Source: Spirometra erinaceieuropaei
Lineage: Eukaryota > Platyhelminthes > Cestoda > Diphyllobothriidea > Diphyllobothriidae
DNA length: 64,000 nt
Direction: 5' to 3'
Assembly (NCBI GenBank): GCA_902702965.1
Contig: CACRXP010000087.1
Location: 483,264-547,263, forward strand
Shown here piece by piece: positions 48,256 through 59,694 of the stretch (within the stretch, counting starts at the first letter, position 1; every line of letters starts with the position of its first letter). Position numbers and translations under genes: made by a program. Under the pieces are notes generated by a model. The model searched no databases. It saw only the letters and a program-made list of their open reading frames with translations, and was not told the origin of the DNA.

Positions 48256-48727
48256 AGAAATGAATACAGTAACCTTGCTGTGGGAGGTGTAGTTTCTGAG
48301 GCCGACAATCAACTACAGAAGTCTACCAAACGAAAGTAAGTAGCAACCATGTAGGGCGCGATTATAGTTCAGTCTTTCCTTGACTAAAGTCACACGAAAT
48401 GGTTTGATAGATGTAGATTTGAATAGATCATTTGACCCAATTGTGAAAAACTCGGCGGTCCTGGTGAGATTCGGATCGACGACAGGGAGGGCAAGGTCCG
48501 AGTACAGTCGCCGCTCTGACCATCTAAGTTACCAGGCCCTACGGTAGCCGTGTGTTTAGTCCGACGCTCAACGGCGGTCACGGTACAAAACAATTTGTAT
48601 GATGCGGCAAACACAAAGTCTAATTAGAGTTTCCCTCTTAAACTTTAAGGGGGTTTGGAACACATACTAGCAATGTCAACCACCGCAGGTCGTTTACAGG
48701 CCTCTTTTACTCGAAGCTTGGTCTGCG

Positions 48728-48822
48728 GTAGGTGATATGTCTCATGAAATGCTAACTGAAATTCTGAAATATCATATCGGTTAGATGGGATTACTTAGGT
48801 GGGGCTGCAATGGCACTTTGAC
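48728..48822. mobile_element. Foldback MITE, left-end fragment
   Basis: GTAGGTGATATGTCTCATGAA and GCTAACTGAAATTCTGAAAT with the following TTAGATGGGATTACTTAGGTG match the first ~90 bp of the family, then similarity stops at the start of a GC-rich repeat. Confidence 0.6.
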
Positions 48823-48829
48823 CATTGTT

Positions 48830-49080
48830 ACCAACGACGTTTCCCGTATGTTCGACAGTAGAGTGGGAGCAGGGACGGTGACGTGAATTCGGCTATAGTG
48901 AGACGTGTGCAACATCTACCGCACTCTCTCCTCCTTCCCAACCTGGACTCTGTGTCACAACAACAAAGAAAACCGGAGACTGGAGTGCTCAGGAGGCTGG
49001 AACGGCAAAATCCGGCCCCTAGGCGTACCACCACACCCCTGGCGCACAACGTAAGACTGACAAGGATTCTTTACAAAAAA
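48830..49080 (-). repeat. Dispersed GC-rich repeat, minus copy
   Basis: Minus strand: GGGGTGTGGTGGTACGCCTA, GAGAGTGCGGTAGATGTTGC. It lies directly between a foldback fragment and a SINE. Confidence 0.7.
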
Positions 49081-49119
49081 GGAGGGCTTCCTGTCCCGCT
49101 GTCTTGTCAGTCGGTATAC

Positions 49120-49435
49120 ACCCGAACGCAATCGACAGGACAACGGGCCCGTGGCCCAGTGGTTAGAGGCGTTAGACTTCTAAACTAACAGGTCGCGAGT
49201 TCGAGCCTCGGGTGTCCCACACTTCGGCATTGGGTGTGACTGGCTGACGACGACTAATAAACCAGGAATGGCCATTCCAGTCTCCCTTGTCTTTGTCGGT
49301 AACACCATTTTGCCTATATCATACGCCGCAGTGCATCAGTTGTTTGGACTCGAGAGAGAGCCCGTAAGGCACAACGGAACGAGTGAGTCCCGTAAGAACG
49401 ATCGGTGAGCGCCGCTCTACCATTATATATACATA
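49120..49435 (+). mobile_element. tRNA-derived SINE, nearly full unit
   Basis: Head GGCCCGTGGCCCAGTGGTTA at 49146, B box TCGCGAGTTCGAGCCTCG at 49192, body CTGACGACGACTAATAAACC, then CTATATCATACGCC, GACTCGAGAGAGAGCCC and CGATCGGTGAGCGCC to about 49415. Ends close to the start of the Penelope-like palindrome. Confidence 0.8.
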
Positions 49436-49475
49436 TATCATGAATTTGAAAATAGGCATCCCAACAATCATAATT

Positions 49476-49838
49476 CGAAAGACAAAGTTCTTTGGGAAAG
49501 ATAAACAAGTTTAGTTGTAAATTTTCGACTTTGGTTCCCCAAGTCGTCCTCAGACGTGAATAAAGTGTACAAAACAGTCAACATTTAAACAAGCCTAAAA
49601 ATCGGTTTTGCCCTGTCGCTTCTGCTGGCGTAATGACCTGATTGGCCAATGCCTTTTCCACTTCTCTTTGAGGCTGCTGCACACCGCCTCCAGTTCTGCG
49701 TATCAGTTGATGCATGAGTTATCAGAATGGATGGCTTCTAAAAATTCACGGATTTTCTTAGATGAGAAGACACCTACGATGCGAGTCCTGTCCCAGGTGA
49801 ATTTGTGTCCAGTTTCCAGCGTATGCATCGCAACTTGG
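49476..49838 (-). mobile_element. Penelope-like endonuclease tail, left arm of palindrome
   Basis: Minus strand: MHTLETGHKFTWDRTRIVGV, FSSKKIREFLEAIHSDNS, INRHVELEAVC. This resembles the C-terminal half of the GIY-YIG domain (H....GH..dW...... R.fLEA) of a second Penelope-like type. It pairs base for base with 49853-50216. The domain's N-terminal half and RT are missing. Confidence 0.75.
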
Positions 49839-49852
49839 CGAGACCACTTGTC

Positions 49853-50216
49853 CCAAGTTGCGATGCATACGCTGGAAACTGGACACAAATTCACCTGGGA
49901 CAGGACTCGCATCGTAGGTGTCTTCTCATCTAAGAAAATCCGTGAATTTTTAGAAGCCATCCATTATGATAACTCATGCATTAACTGACACGTAGAATTG
50001 GAGGCGGTGTGCAACAGCCTCAAGGAGAAGTGGAAAAGGCATTGGCCAATCAGGACATTACGCCAACAGAAGCGACAGGGCAAAACCGGTTTTTAGGCAT
50101 GTTTAAATGTTAACTGTTTTGCACACTTACTTCCCGTCTGAGGACGACTTGGGGAACCAAAGTCGAAAATTTACCATTAAACTTGTTTATTTTTCCCAAA
50201 GAACTTATTTCTTTCG
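49853..50216 (+). mobile_element. Penelope-like endonuclease tail, right arm of palindrome
   Basis: Mirror of 49476-49838, separated from it by 14 bp. The coding stretch (MHTLETGHKFTWDRTRIVGV...) reads on the plus strand and passes IN into HVELEAVCNSLKEKWKRHW. A few differences between arms (e.g. one Ser/Tyr change near 49965) show that this is a real old duplication rather than a mis-assembly. Confidence 0.75.
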
Positions 50217-50439
50217 AGCTATACATATCAGGAACGGCCCATTGGCTTCCCTAAGCAAACAAGCTTCGTATGGGTGACAAAGATCACGAACAGGCAACCG
50301 ACTACCAACTATGTATATATTCCCACTCTCCATGTTCAAATGGTTGGGATAGGTGCGATGGCTGGTAGGGCAGTGGGGACCGTATACGGGTGTCGCACGC
50401 CTGCTGGCCTTTTCACCTACACGGGCCTCTCATTAATGA

Positions 50440-50850
50440 GAATTGCTGCAGGCTTCATTCGCCTGACGCTTCAGATTACTTTTCGAGCCCATCAACGGAG
50501 ACAGAGCTAAGGAGAAATGTGGCGCGTTTATTGGGTGCTGTTAATTCACCGCGCACCTACTAAAAGTAGGAGCTGCCATACACGCCGCGAAGGCTCGTCC
50601 CTGCTGCGATAATGGCTTGGCTGGCCGAATCGTTGACGACCTCGATTTCGTTGCTGGTTTTGACGACTGGCCATATAATTATTAGGTAATATGACTCAGA
50701 AGAACTTTCGCCGGAAGCAGTTTTTGCTCACGCGCCCTCTGCGTGACCATTACTCAGCCCACAGCGCGCTTGTTGATGGGCTACGCGGTTCACGCGGTCG
50801 TCACCTCTCGTGAGAATTTCAGTCTCGCTTAGGCTGAAGGCATAGTCAGT
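50440..50850 (-). repeat. Another diverged copy of that retroelement tail
   Basis: Minus orientation: ending CGCCTGACGCTTCAGATTAC at 50460 with CGAGCCCATCAACGGAGAC; remoter matches to 50830 (CTCGTGAGAATTTCAGTCTCG). No gene. Confidence 0.5.
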
Positions 50851-51369
50851 TGCCGTTTGGCGAGCCGTGACTTGGGAATTTGAGGTATTCCTCTTTACTG
50901 CTGCTGTATGTTTGACCCTTTACGTTCGGAATAATCTTCCCGCCTCTCCGGCCTAGCTGCCTTGTCTGAAACCGCGCCAGACGACATTACCAACCTCATA
51001 CGGGTCTTTCAGTCTCCTCACTTGGTCTGCACGCAACACCAACATCGAGTGGCGTGAGGTGGGGACTGACAGTTTCGGAGACGTTGTTTATGTGCGAGAT
51101 TGTTCGCCAAAATTTTATTTAAAGCCGGCTAGGTTCAACACCTCCTTTTTGCGCGCAAAGGCTATGGAAATTATGTGTCTAGTCATTCGCCACAAGTAGT
51201 GAATGGAGGTGTCTTGACTTCGCTATATTTTAACCTGGTCCATTGGTGTTTATCCCAGAATGCTGACATAGCGCACCCATAAAAATGGTAACATTCGGGG
51301 TGCGGTGGCAGGCTCAGTTGCAGGCTTACGCCACGCCAATTGGAATCCCTGTCACCCCCGCAGTTTTTT

Positions 51370-51625
51370 TAGTTAGGAGTCCTGGTCAAGTGTTTGTTGT
51401 AGACCAGGGGGTAGAGTGGTACGCCTAGGTGCGGGTTTCCGCCATGCCAGACACGTGTGTCCTCCGCTCTTCTAGACTTGGTCACGAGACTTGACCCGGG
51501 CGGGGAGGAGGAGGAGGAGGAGGAGGGGGGAAGTGCGGTAGATGCTGCGCAATTCCCCGTCGCCGGCCTCACCGTGCTGTGGAGCACATAATTGACATCG
51601 TCGAAATCGACAGTTAAACCGCCAT
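51370..51625 (+). repeat. Dispersed GC-rich repeat, plus copy
   Basis: AGTCCTGGTCAAGTGTTTG, GTAGAGTGGTACGCCTAGG, TGCGGTAGATGCTGCGCA, GTGCTGTGGAGCACA. A GAG/GGA run (51508-51530) has expanded inside it. Confidence 0.7.
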
Positions 51626-52388
51626 TTAGGGGTATTCACTTCAACCTGACCCTCAACCTGTAGAAATAAAGTATCACGTCGGCTGGAAACTATGAAAGCT
51701 ACGAATTGCAATGCGCAGCGGTTGATCGATTGGGTGCCGGAGTTGATAAAGTGAGAAGAAGTGACGCGGAATCGGTCTCACTCTCCATTTTCCCTCCCCC
51801 AGTATGAATCAGTGACAGGTTCAGGTCACGTCGACTGGAAATGATACAGAACGCTGTGCGTGGTGTTACACAAAGTCGACGTCTCTCGCGGACACACGCG
51901 TTTGGCCACAGTTTAGATCTGACACCAGAGTGCCACCGGTGTTCGCGGCGCGGGGGCGGCAGTTTGGCCGCCTCAATCTACAACGTCCACTGCGTGTTCC
52001 ACGGGGAGGGCGAAGCATCCGAGACTTGCAGGTGTATTAGTTTATGTAAAGGCAGACTTTTTTGGCACACATCCCACGGTCTTCCTCCTATCCACCAGGC
52101 TCCGGAGGCAAAACAATGAAAGGACGGACGGAGGCGGACTAGGAAGCAGCGGCTGTTAATGTGAAACGGCCTGTCTACGCGTGCCACGCACACGACCTGC
52201 CCCTACTACACCTACTAGGATGAGTCGTGTTTCACGTAGGTGTGCGCCCTAGATGGCCACATAAAGGAGTCACTGCAACCTGAGGCTCGGGCTTCCAGTC
52301 ACGCCAAATTTCCGCATATTAGGATCGAGCTATCCCGTCAGTTGGCAACCTCACAGGCCCACATGCGTAAAGAAGGAGAGATACTCAC

Positions 52389-52532
52389 CCAATCCACCGC
52401 CGACAGCCACTGCCCAGATTGTGACTGACGGCGCAGCGGCAGCCGTGAGGAGGCTGAGGCAAGAACAAACCCCGCCCACCATGACCACTGTCCGGTTACC
52501 GATCCGCTCAACAATGAGGTGGTTTGGCAGGG
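52389..52532 (-). CDS. Monocarboxylate transporter, exon TM2/TM3
   Basis: Minus strand: acceptor CTCATGCAG before 52532, donor GTGAGT from 52388. Length 144 (2+47 codons+1), the same phases as the previous exon. The joint codon T+CC gives Ser, producing VLSLPNHLIVERIGNRTVVMVGG, and then a hydrophobic segment ending AVAVGGGLG. This corresponds to the MCT loop 'l.nrfG.R.v...GG' and TM3 'GlGlg'. The spacing from 'EEF' to 'GG.GLG' fits the family. It is followed on the minus strand by a 29,116-bp intron that is filled with mobile elements. Confidence 0.85.
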
Positions 52533-52989
52533 CTGCATGAGAAGAAAAAACAACAATTCAGTAGACTGATGCACTGTCTTCCAGGAATGAAGTTGAATAA
52601 GGCAAAGGAGGCTAAAAATGCAGTCATACATTTCGTAACCTCCCGTACAACGGTCAATGGTTACTGCATATTTATAAAATTGGCGGTTGCATATGAAAAT
52701 ATCCTGGGGCGATCGAGCGGGGTAAATACTTAAAAGGCAGGGACCGTTGATCAGACATACGGGTGGCGAAACCTCGTCAGGCGTTATTAATGCTGCGTGG
52801 CATGGGAAATGAGTCAGTCGTGTGGGCGAGGAGTTAGAGGACTGGAGAGGGAACGGGATTATTTCCCACATCGACTCTTGCCATGCCAGTGCGAGGTGGA
52901 CCACGTGACTAAATTGCTTCCAGAGTTCTGATTTTCCCGTATTGCCGAGGCTCCTGGAGACGCCCAATCGTGGCTCGAAGTGGGGCATT

Positions 52990-53785
52990 AAATGCAGTCA
53001 TGGGATTCTGCGAGTGATCGGTGTTCATGCGACGTTTCGCGATTAGACTTCTCCATACGTTATTTTCTGCTCCTAGCAGCCCTTTTCGGCAAATGCCAAA
53101 CTGATTTTGTTGTTAATTGCCTTTGCGTAAGCGCAACGAATTTGCATCCGCGAATGCACGTAAAGTCAACAAACAATCTCGTGGAATTGTAGCCGAAATT
53201 GGGAAACACGCTTTCAATTTTTCTATCGATCGTCGACGCCCTTGTAGATTCAGATATATTTTATATAAAGCATACTCAAACACTCCATTTTCTGTAGTCG
53301 GCTGGTGGCAAATCACGCCTTCATTAAACTTTGTATTCGAAGAAAGGGTACTATTAAGGTTTCAAAAGTCCTCCGATTCAAGAATAATTTGGACCCCGAT
53401 CTGCTGTTGCAGTCGCATCTCGGTTTTACAGCCAACAAACCGCAGACTCTGAATGTGAGGAAAATCACATTCTTCTGCGGCATTAAGAAGACACCATATA
53501 GAGTTCATAATTTTTTTCAAGTGATGTGAACTGACTCGTATACTTTAAATGGATCATTTATAAACGGATAGGGGATGTGTTATTTGAGTGAACATTCGCG
53601 GTCCTATAATCTCCTGGATACAAAATTCTTAAAAACCTAAATACAACTCTTCTTCGAGTATAAAATGTGAATAAGACGTGATGTGTTACCACACGAGTAT
53701 GAGAAAAGATATTTTTGTGTGTCTTATGTAAAATATATTTAAATTTATAAGGACATCAAAAATAAGTAGAGGTAGGACTGAATTA
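52990..53785. mobile_element. Foldback MITE remnants
   Basis: AT-rich blocks matching the interior of the family (53150-53530 and 53600-53785: 'TATAAAATGTGAATAAGACGTGA', 'TCTTATGTAAAATATATTTAAATTTATAAGG'-like words), with neither terminus clearly kept. No gene supported; short open frames here are chance products. Confidence 0.45.
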
Positions 53786-54165
53786 TGTGGCCCTCTAAAC
53801 AGGACATAAGAATAGGCACGTCCTTCTCGAGTAATAAAAGTAAACCTGCACAGAATTCCGGTACGGAAAAAACATTTCCATGTCCTAATCCCAACAATAA
53901 CCTTATTAATGGAACCAAACAGTCGTCCTAATATTGGCCCTAACCTTGCCCCAAACCTTAACTCTGGAGTTATGCTAACCCTAAACTTGATCCTGACTTA
54001 CCGCTAACTTTAAATCTAGCCTTAAACCTAATGCTTACCATAACCTTAAACCTAGCCATAACTTCACTGGAAGTTGACTCAAAGCCACCCGTATTTCAGG
54101 CGGTTCCTGTCCTCATGTCCTGTTTAGGGGGGCATGTGAGTCGGCCCTATCTAAGTGGAAAAGTC
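53786..54165. mobile_element. MITE-like element with degenerate telomere-like core
   Basis: Ends GTGGCCCTCTAAACAGGACAT and the mirror ATGTCCTGTTTAGGGGGGCAT. The core is a long run of imperfect TAACCCTAA-type words (e.g. CCTTAACTCTGG, AACCTAATGC). A related left half is at 59518-59690. Non-coding. Confidence 0.7.
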
Positions 54166-54507
54166 CATACTACGTAAAGTATCGCTTCATAAGTTCGGTC
54201 AACCTTTTACGAGATTAGTCATTGACTGCAAAGTCATAGATTCAAGTGCTATTGAAACCTGCTAGGCAAAGTGGCCTGCTCCGACCCGCCGTCTGAGGAA
54301 TACTCACAATCAGAAAAGTGTGGATTGCGCTGGCGAGAAACGACGTAAATGATCAGCTAATCGATCCCAAGGCTGTAACGTCGCCGGAACTTACTGCCTG
54401 AACAGGGAACAAGACTTAGCGTTGGTCCCGAAGTTTATATGAATACGCGAGGCAGATCCCGCCAGCCTCGGGAAAATAACTTCGCATTATTTACACTCGA
54501 AAATCTA

Positions 54508-54547
<40 letters not shown>

Positions 54548-54570
54548 CAGCAGCAGCAGCGGCAGCAGTC
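54508..54570 (+). repeat. (GTA)n(GCA)n microsatellite
   Basis: About 13 GTA/GTG units changing into GCA/GCG units. Confidence 0.97.
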
Positions 54571-54839
54571 TGCATGTATAAAGTAGTTTAGTTAGAGCCC
54601 TGGCATCGGTTATAGTCAAAAGTTCTTGATAAGTGCACCACAGGGCGATTTCTCGCGAAATTATAACTTCCTGAGGCGAAAACTGGTGCACATGCCGAAA
54701 ACCACTCAGAGGATGTGGTGGGAAGGAACCACTGACAAGCTAACGCCCCGCAGTTACGTCCAGCTGCAGCAGACGATCGGGCAGATGTATGTCTGGGCTT
54801 TTGGCTGGTACCCACGCGGGGAGCATGGTTTAATGGCAT

Positions 54840-56090
54840 TACTGACAAAAACAAGGGAGACTGGAATGATCATTTCTGTCCTGTTTGCCGTCATCAGCAA
54901 GCCACACAACCCTAGGTCTTCTTTCGCAATCATTGAGGATCGATCTCGAGATCTACTGGCTGGAAGTCCAATGGTTAGGAAGTTGAACTTCTAACCAACA
55001 GGTCGCGAGTTTGAGCCTCGGGAGTTTCATACCTCAGGGTTGGGTGTGGCTGGCTGACGATGGCTAACAAGCCAGAAATGGCCGTCCCAGTCTCCCTCGT
55101 CTTTGTCGGTAATGCCGTTCTTCCATTATTACGCGCTGCTGTGCGGCTGCTGCTGGCGAGGCTGGGAGGAGAGAGAGCCCCTAGGCACAACGAGACGAGC
55201 GACTTCCGTAACGCGATCGATGCACACTCCTCTATCACAGCGGACAGCGGCGCGTAATATAGGCATTACCAACAAATACAAGGGGGACTGTAATGGCCAT
55301 TTCTGGCTTCCTGGACGTCGTCAGCCAGTCATACCCAACCCCGAGGTGTGCAACACCCGAGGCTTGAACATGCGACCTGTTAGTAAGAAGTCCACGCCTC
55401 CAACCAATGGGCCAAAAGCCCGTTGTCCTGTCGGCTTTGATCGGGAATATACAATGGTAGGGGGCGCTCACTGATCGTTCTTACGACAACGGGCTCGTGG
55501 CCCAGTGGTTAGAGGCGTGGACTTCTAACCAACAGGTCGCGAGCTCGAGCCTCGGGAACTGCATACCTCGGGGTTGGGTATGGCTGCCTGAGAACGGCTA
55601 ATAAACCAGAAATGGCCATTCCAGTCTCCTTTGTCTTCTCGATAATATCCTTCTGCCTATATCATGCGCCGCTGTGCGGCTGCTGGTTGGGCTCGAGAGA
55701 GCGTCCATAAGGCACAACGGAACGAGTGAGTTCCGTAAGAACGATCGGTGAGCGCCCCCTACCATTGTATATTCCCGATCGAAAACCGACAGGGCAACGG
55801 GTTCGTGACCTAGTGGTTACAGGCGCAGACTTCTAACTAACAGGTCGCGAGTTCGAACCTCAGGTGTTCAACACTTTGGGTTGGGTATGACTGGCTGACG
55901 ACGGCCAATAAGCCAGAAATAGTCATTACAGTCCCCCTTGTATTTGTCGGTGGCGTCATTCTACCATTATTACGCTCCGCTGTGCTGCTGCTGCCGCTGC
56001 TGCGGGGGTTGGAGAGAGAGAGTCCCTGGGCACAACGAGACGAGTGACTTCCGTAAGGCAATCAATGCGCACTCCTCTATCACAGTAAGG
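54840..56090. mobile_element. Cluster of tRNA-derived SINE units, both orientations
   Basis: Plus-strand heads at about 54975 (partial), 55495 and 55800; a minus-strand unit at about 55260-55475; a minus-type fragment at 54840-54960. The 55495-55790 unit is the most complete: GGGCTCGTGGCCCAGTGG, then TCGCGAGCTCGAGCCTCG, GAAATGGCCATTCCAGTCTC, CTATATCATGCGCCGC, and CGATCGGTGAGCGCCCCC. It passes straight into the next head at 55800, a head-to-tail dimer with a period of about 305 bp. Confidence 0.8.
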
Positions 56091-56411
56091 TTGGACTTCT
56101 GACATCCGCCCGTTTAGTGCGCGAAATTTTACACCCGGCAGACTCTAGTGGGAGTCCGGGCAATGTTTTGCGTAGTCATGCATCCTAGGGAAGGTGCGGA
56201 CAGCTTAAATCTGTCAGGTAGCCGTAAATCATGCATATACAACTAGTTGTTCGAGGGCAAATTCCCTGACTGTCTCTGAATGAAGCCTCTAAGATGCGTA
56301 GTGAAATCTATTCACTGAAGAGAAAGCGGAGAGAACGTGAGGTGTTATAAGAGCAGCACGTGGTTCCTCAGGGCAGTATGTTAGGGTGGGCAAGAAAACT
56401 AGCACACTTAC

Positions 56412-56555
56412 ATAGTACGAACATTATCATGTAGAGTATGCCGCCGGTAAGCGTGAAGTAGACTGATGGGGCGTCGAATTCTTCCTGAAAGGCCTCCATG
56501 ATGATGCCGTAGGACTTGGCGAGTCCCCCAAGAATGAAGTTGGATACAAAGCAGC
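56412..56555 (-). CDS. Monocarboxylate transporter (SLC16/MCT-like), exon with end of TM1 to TM2
   Basis: On the minus strand an acceptor CCCATAG precedes 56555 and the donor GTAAGT starts at 56411. Length 144 (2+47 codons+1). It encodes FILGGLAKSYGIIMEAFQEEF, then a short loop and GGILYMIMFVL. The pattern 'YGI...F.EEF.A....' after TM1 is typical of MCT-family major facilitator transporters, which move lactate, pyruvate and similar acids with protons across the plasma membrane. The exon begins with the last two bases of a Gly codon; the preceding exon, expected to carry the DGGWGW motif, is not seen up to 64000 and probably lies outside the window. Confidence 0.82.
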
Positions 56556-56621
56556 CTATGGGAGGAAAAGGTCATAGGAGAGCGCAGCGTTACACGCAAG
56601 TTGGTAAAAGTACTACAACAG

Positions 56622-58110
56622 GTGACATATCTCATGAAATGTTAGCTGTAATTCTGAAATGGATCCTTGATTAGAAAGGATTACTTAGATGGAGTTGTAA
56701 TCTTGTTTACCAAGTAGCAGTCTGGAGATATTCCAGAATGTCGGCTTTTGAATGTGTTTATTTTCGGCCACCTCCAGAAACCACATTCGCTAATAACTGG
56801 CAACTTATTCATCAGGAATATTTTTCATCAAATCCAAGCACAGAAAGCATGCGTAAGCGCACTTCTCCTTCTGCTCATTTTACGGTAAATCACGTCTTGT
56901 TTAAATTTCCTGCTAGAAGAAGGGGTATGTTCCAGGTTTAGAAACGGTTGTCAATTCCGAATAATTCTGGACTCGACCTGCCGTTCCATCACTGGCGTTA
57001 AGGGTTTTAAGAAACACGGGTGGTAAATTTTCCCTTTAAGAAATGCAATAGATTTCTTTACGCTATTAGGAAAATACCACAGAAGGCTCATAAAGTTTTG
57101 CAATGAATATAAACTAACTTGTATACCGTTGCTGTCGTGGGTTCGAACCCCACCGAGACACCGAGGTTTTCACAGTTGGGTCAAAGTGACTAACTTGTAT
57201 ACTTCATATGCAGCACTAATAAACGGATAGATACCATGCTACCTTAATGGACATTTCACGGTCTCAAAAAATCTCATGGAAACCAACTTTTGTTAAACCG
57301 AAAGATACTCCTTCGGCGGAAAGATTGAGGATGGCACAATCTGCTGCAAAAAGAGTCCAATTGAGGTTCTGTTTGCGCATGATCTATATTAACCATGTTT
57401 GTATTTATAAGGGAAGTGAAAAATTGGAAAATATTCACATTAATCAACTAATAATTTTAAGTGAATGCGATTTTGAGCAGACCGCAAGGAGAGAGCGCGT
57501 TTAAAAGCTAGCATCCTGGCGTGACTTAAATATCTTGAGTTTCTGCTGTAAGTAAGCCCATCTAACCGATATGATATTTCAGAATTTCAGTTAACATTTC
57601 AGGAGATAAATCACCTTCTATAAATCAGCTGGTAAAACTTTGGAATAAGTGGGGACCGTGTTGTATATTTCATACGTGACACTGATAACGGACAAAAAGA
57701 ATGCTTTTTTAAATAGGCGTTTCGGTCTTAAAAATCTCACTATTACAACATATTTTTCGAAGCCGAAAGACCTTACTTCAGGAAGAGAAACTGAACAAGT
57801 TATGATTTACTACAAAATCAGCACAAGAACTGATATTTTTGTGCATGTTTCCTATAAAACATATTTGATTTATTGGGACGTCGAAAATCAATGCAAAAAA
57901 TATACTAATCAAGAATTCATACTTCGCAATGTGATTTCTGCTGACGGCAGGTAATATGCATATTCAAAAGCCGACATCCTGTCGCTACTGAAATATATTG
58001 TGGTTATGCAGCAAAATAACCAATACTGCAACCCCACCTAGGTAATCCCTTCAAAATGACGTCATACAGCATAATTTCAATCCACATTTCGTGAGAAATG
58101 TCATCTACGG
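56622..58110. mobile_element. Foldback MITE copies, two, adjacent and diverged
   Basis: The first runs from AACAGGTGACATATCTCATG (56622) to TTTCAGTTAACATTTCAGGAG (57605). It is followed directly by a second partial copy ending CCACATTTCGTGAGAAATGTC near 58100. Both have the 'AAAAGC(T/C)(A/G)(G/A)CATCCTG' block seen in the other copies. At 57138-57150 a B-box-like GGTTCGAACCCC lies inside the first, without a matching A box. No gene. Confidence 0.6.
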
Positions 58111-59515
58111 CATACCAACCAGGCCTACTCGAGTGTCACATGTTCGTGGCGGACATCGTCCTCTCTGGACAATCTGGCGCAGTAGTGAAATCCACCACTG
58201 ACCTCCCACAGGTTGGCAGTCAGGCTGAATGACACAAAGCCTCAAGTACTATTTCGGTAGTTGGTGGTCGACTGTTTTAGCAACATCCTTTTTTCCTCGA
58301 TGCCTGTAGGGGGCAAGGGGCCCCCCTTACAACTACTAGTTAACAGCGTTGTCTGCACCCCCTAACAATGTCTGCGATCCCGACGTTAAATTTAGCAGAA
58401 CAATGAGAATGCGAAGTCGAAGACGTCATGCTCACTCTGCGAGCTGCTGACTTGCAAAACAAGAAGAGATATTTGACAACCAGTATCACCAGAAATGACC
58501 GCCCCCTTAGTTGACAGATCGGGTAGAGGATTGTCTTCTTATGTGATTTAATCACCTGATACCTCGACCCGAGGGCACCGGAGACTGTGACACCACCGCT
58601 CACAAATGCCCCCCTCCAGATTCGTCCCATTACCACAGTGAGCAAGTGAAAGCAGCATATCGATGCTACGGCAGCTGGCAAAACTGACACAGACAGAAAC
58701 TGACGACATTGCGAGAAAGTGAGTATGTTCTAGAGAGTGTCAAACGAGTTGCAAGCTGTCAGACACTAGCTCACTCTGAAGGAAACAAAGTAATGTGGAC
58801 AGAGGGCACGGTGGACTGACGTTATCTTTGGCGGTAGGGCCAATAGGAAAGCCTAAGTTCGGACAAGTACGTCCGCCTGGGCAACTCCGTAATTTTTTGT
58901 CAGTGGACGCACGACAGCGCAAACCGGTACGTTGCTGCAGACGTGCGCACATGTCCAGAAATGAGGTCAAGCAGGAGGAAAAACCGGACGTCCTGCCAAC
59001 CGATCCGCGCCAACGCAACAGCAGAAAGGACCTAACCTAGGTCAGGGTTCAAAATGTGGTCGGTGCTCTGTGTCCAGTCCTCTCAGAACGCAGCAATTCA
59101 CGCGACCGACCGCCGTAGTTAGACAAACAGCCGGCAGATACTGTGGGCCAGTTTATCGCACAAAAACACGAAGTACGGCCAAACAGACCCCAGAAAAGAC
59201 CGAAATAGTCAGCCAGCCTTTAGTTTACGTATTTTGCATCAAAGGATGGTAGATACATTAGACACACCAGCAAAAATCAACGAGTATCAACATGTGTAGT
59301 CGGCTTCAGTGCAATCATTGGGCTTCGAGGCATGTCGGGGTTAAAAGAGGATAGCAATGAGTATCAGTTCAAGGGTGGTGACGACCGGAACGGCCATTCA
59401 CAGCAGAAAAGAATACTGATGGTGCTGATAGGACAAGGTTTGTCCGGAGGTATTAACATCTGTTAAGGCGTTGCCAATTGACAATCGGGGCTGTGGATTT
59501 CGTTGATTGGTTTGG
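58110..59515. other. No supported gene
   Basis: Upstream of the known transporter exons; minus frames at 58340-58690 and 58740-59018 were examined for the DGGWGW exon and lack it. Confidence 0.5.
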
Positions 59516-59517
59516 CT

Positions 59518-59692
59518 GACTTATATGGCCTCTTAAACAGGACATGGAAGTAGGAACGCCCCGCCCAAGTAATAAAGGTGGACCTACGCATAATTCCGTA
59601 AAGGGCAAATATTCCCGAGTCCTAACTCCAACACAAACCCTAATGCAGAATTAAATCTAAACCTTAACTCTGTTGTTAGTCTGTCCTTTACC
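59518..59692. mobile_element. Left half of the same MITE-like family
   Basis: ATGGCCTCTTAAACAGGACAT, then AGTAATAAAGGTGGACCTACG and AATTCCGTAAAGGG, then imperfect TAACCCTAA words, in the same order as 53.79 kb. It is followed without a break by the short GC-rich MITE at 59695. Confidence 0.65.
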
Positions 59693-59694
59693 GG

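Noticed and set aside
52524..52988. Long minus-strand ORF around the TM2/TM3 exon
   Set aside because: The 216-codon frame is out of phase with the transporter exon; it is a shadow.
54491..54691. Leu-rich minus-strand ORF
   Set aside because: Produced by the GTA/GCA microsatellite.
57128..57160. tRNA gene with GGTTCGAACCCC
   Set aside because: Only the B-box half is present; no A box or stems upstream.
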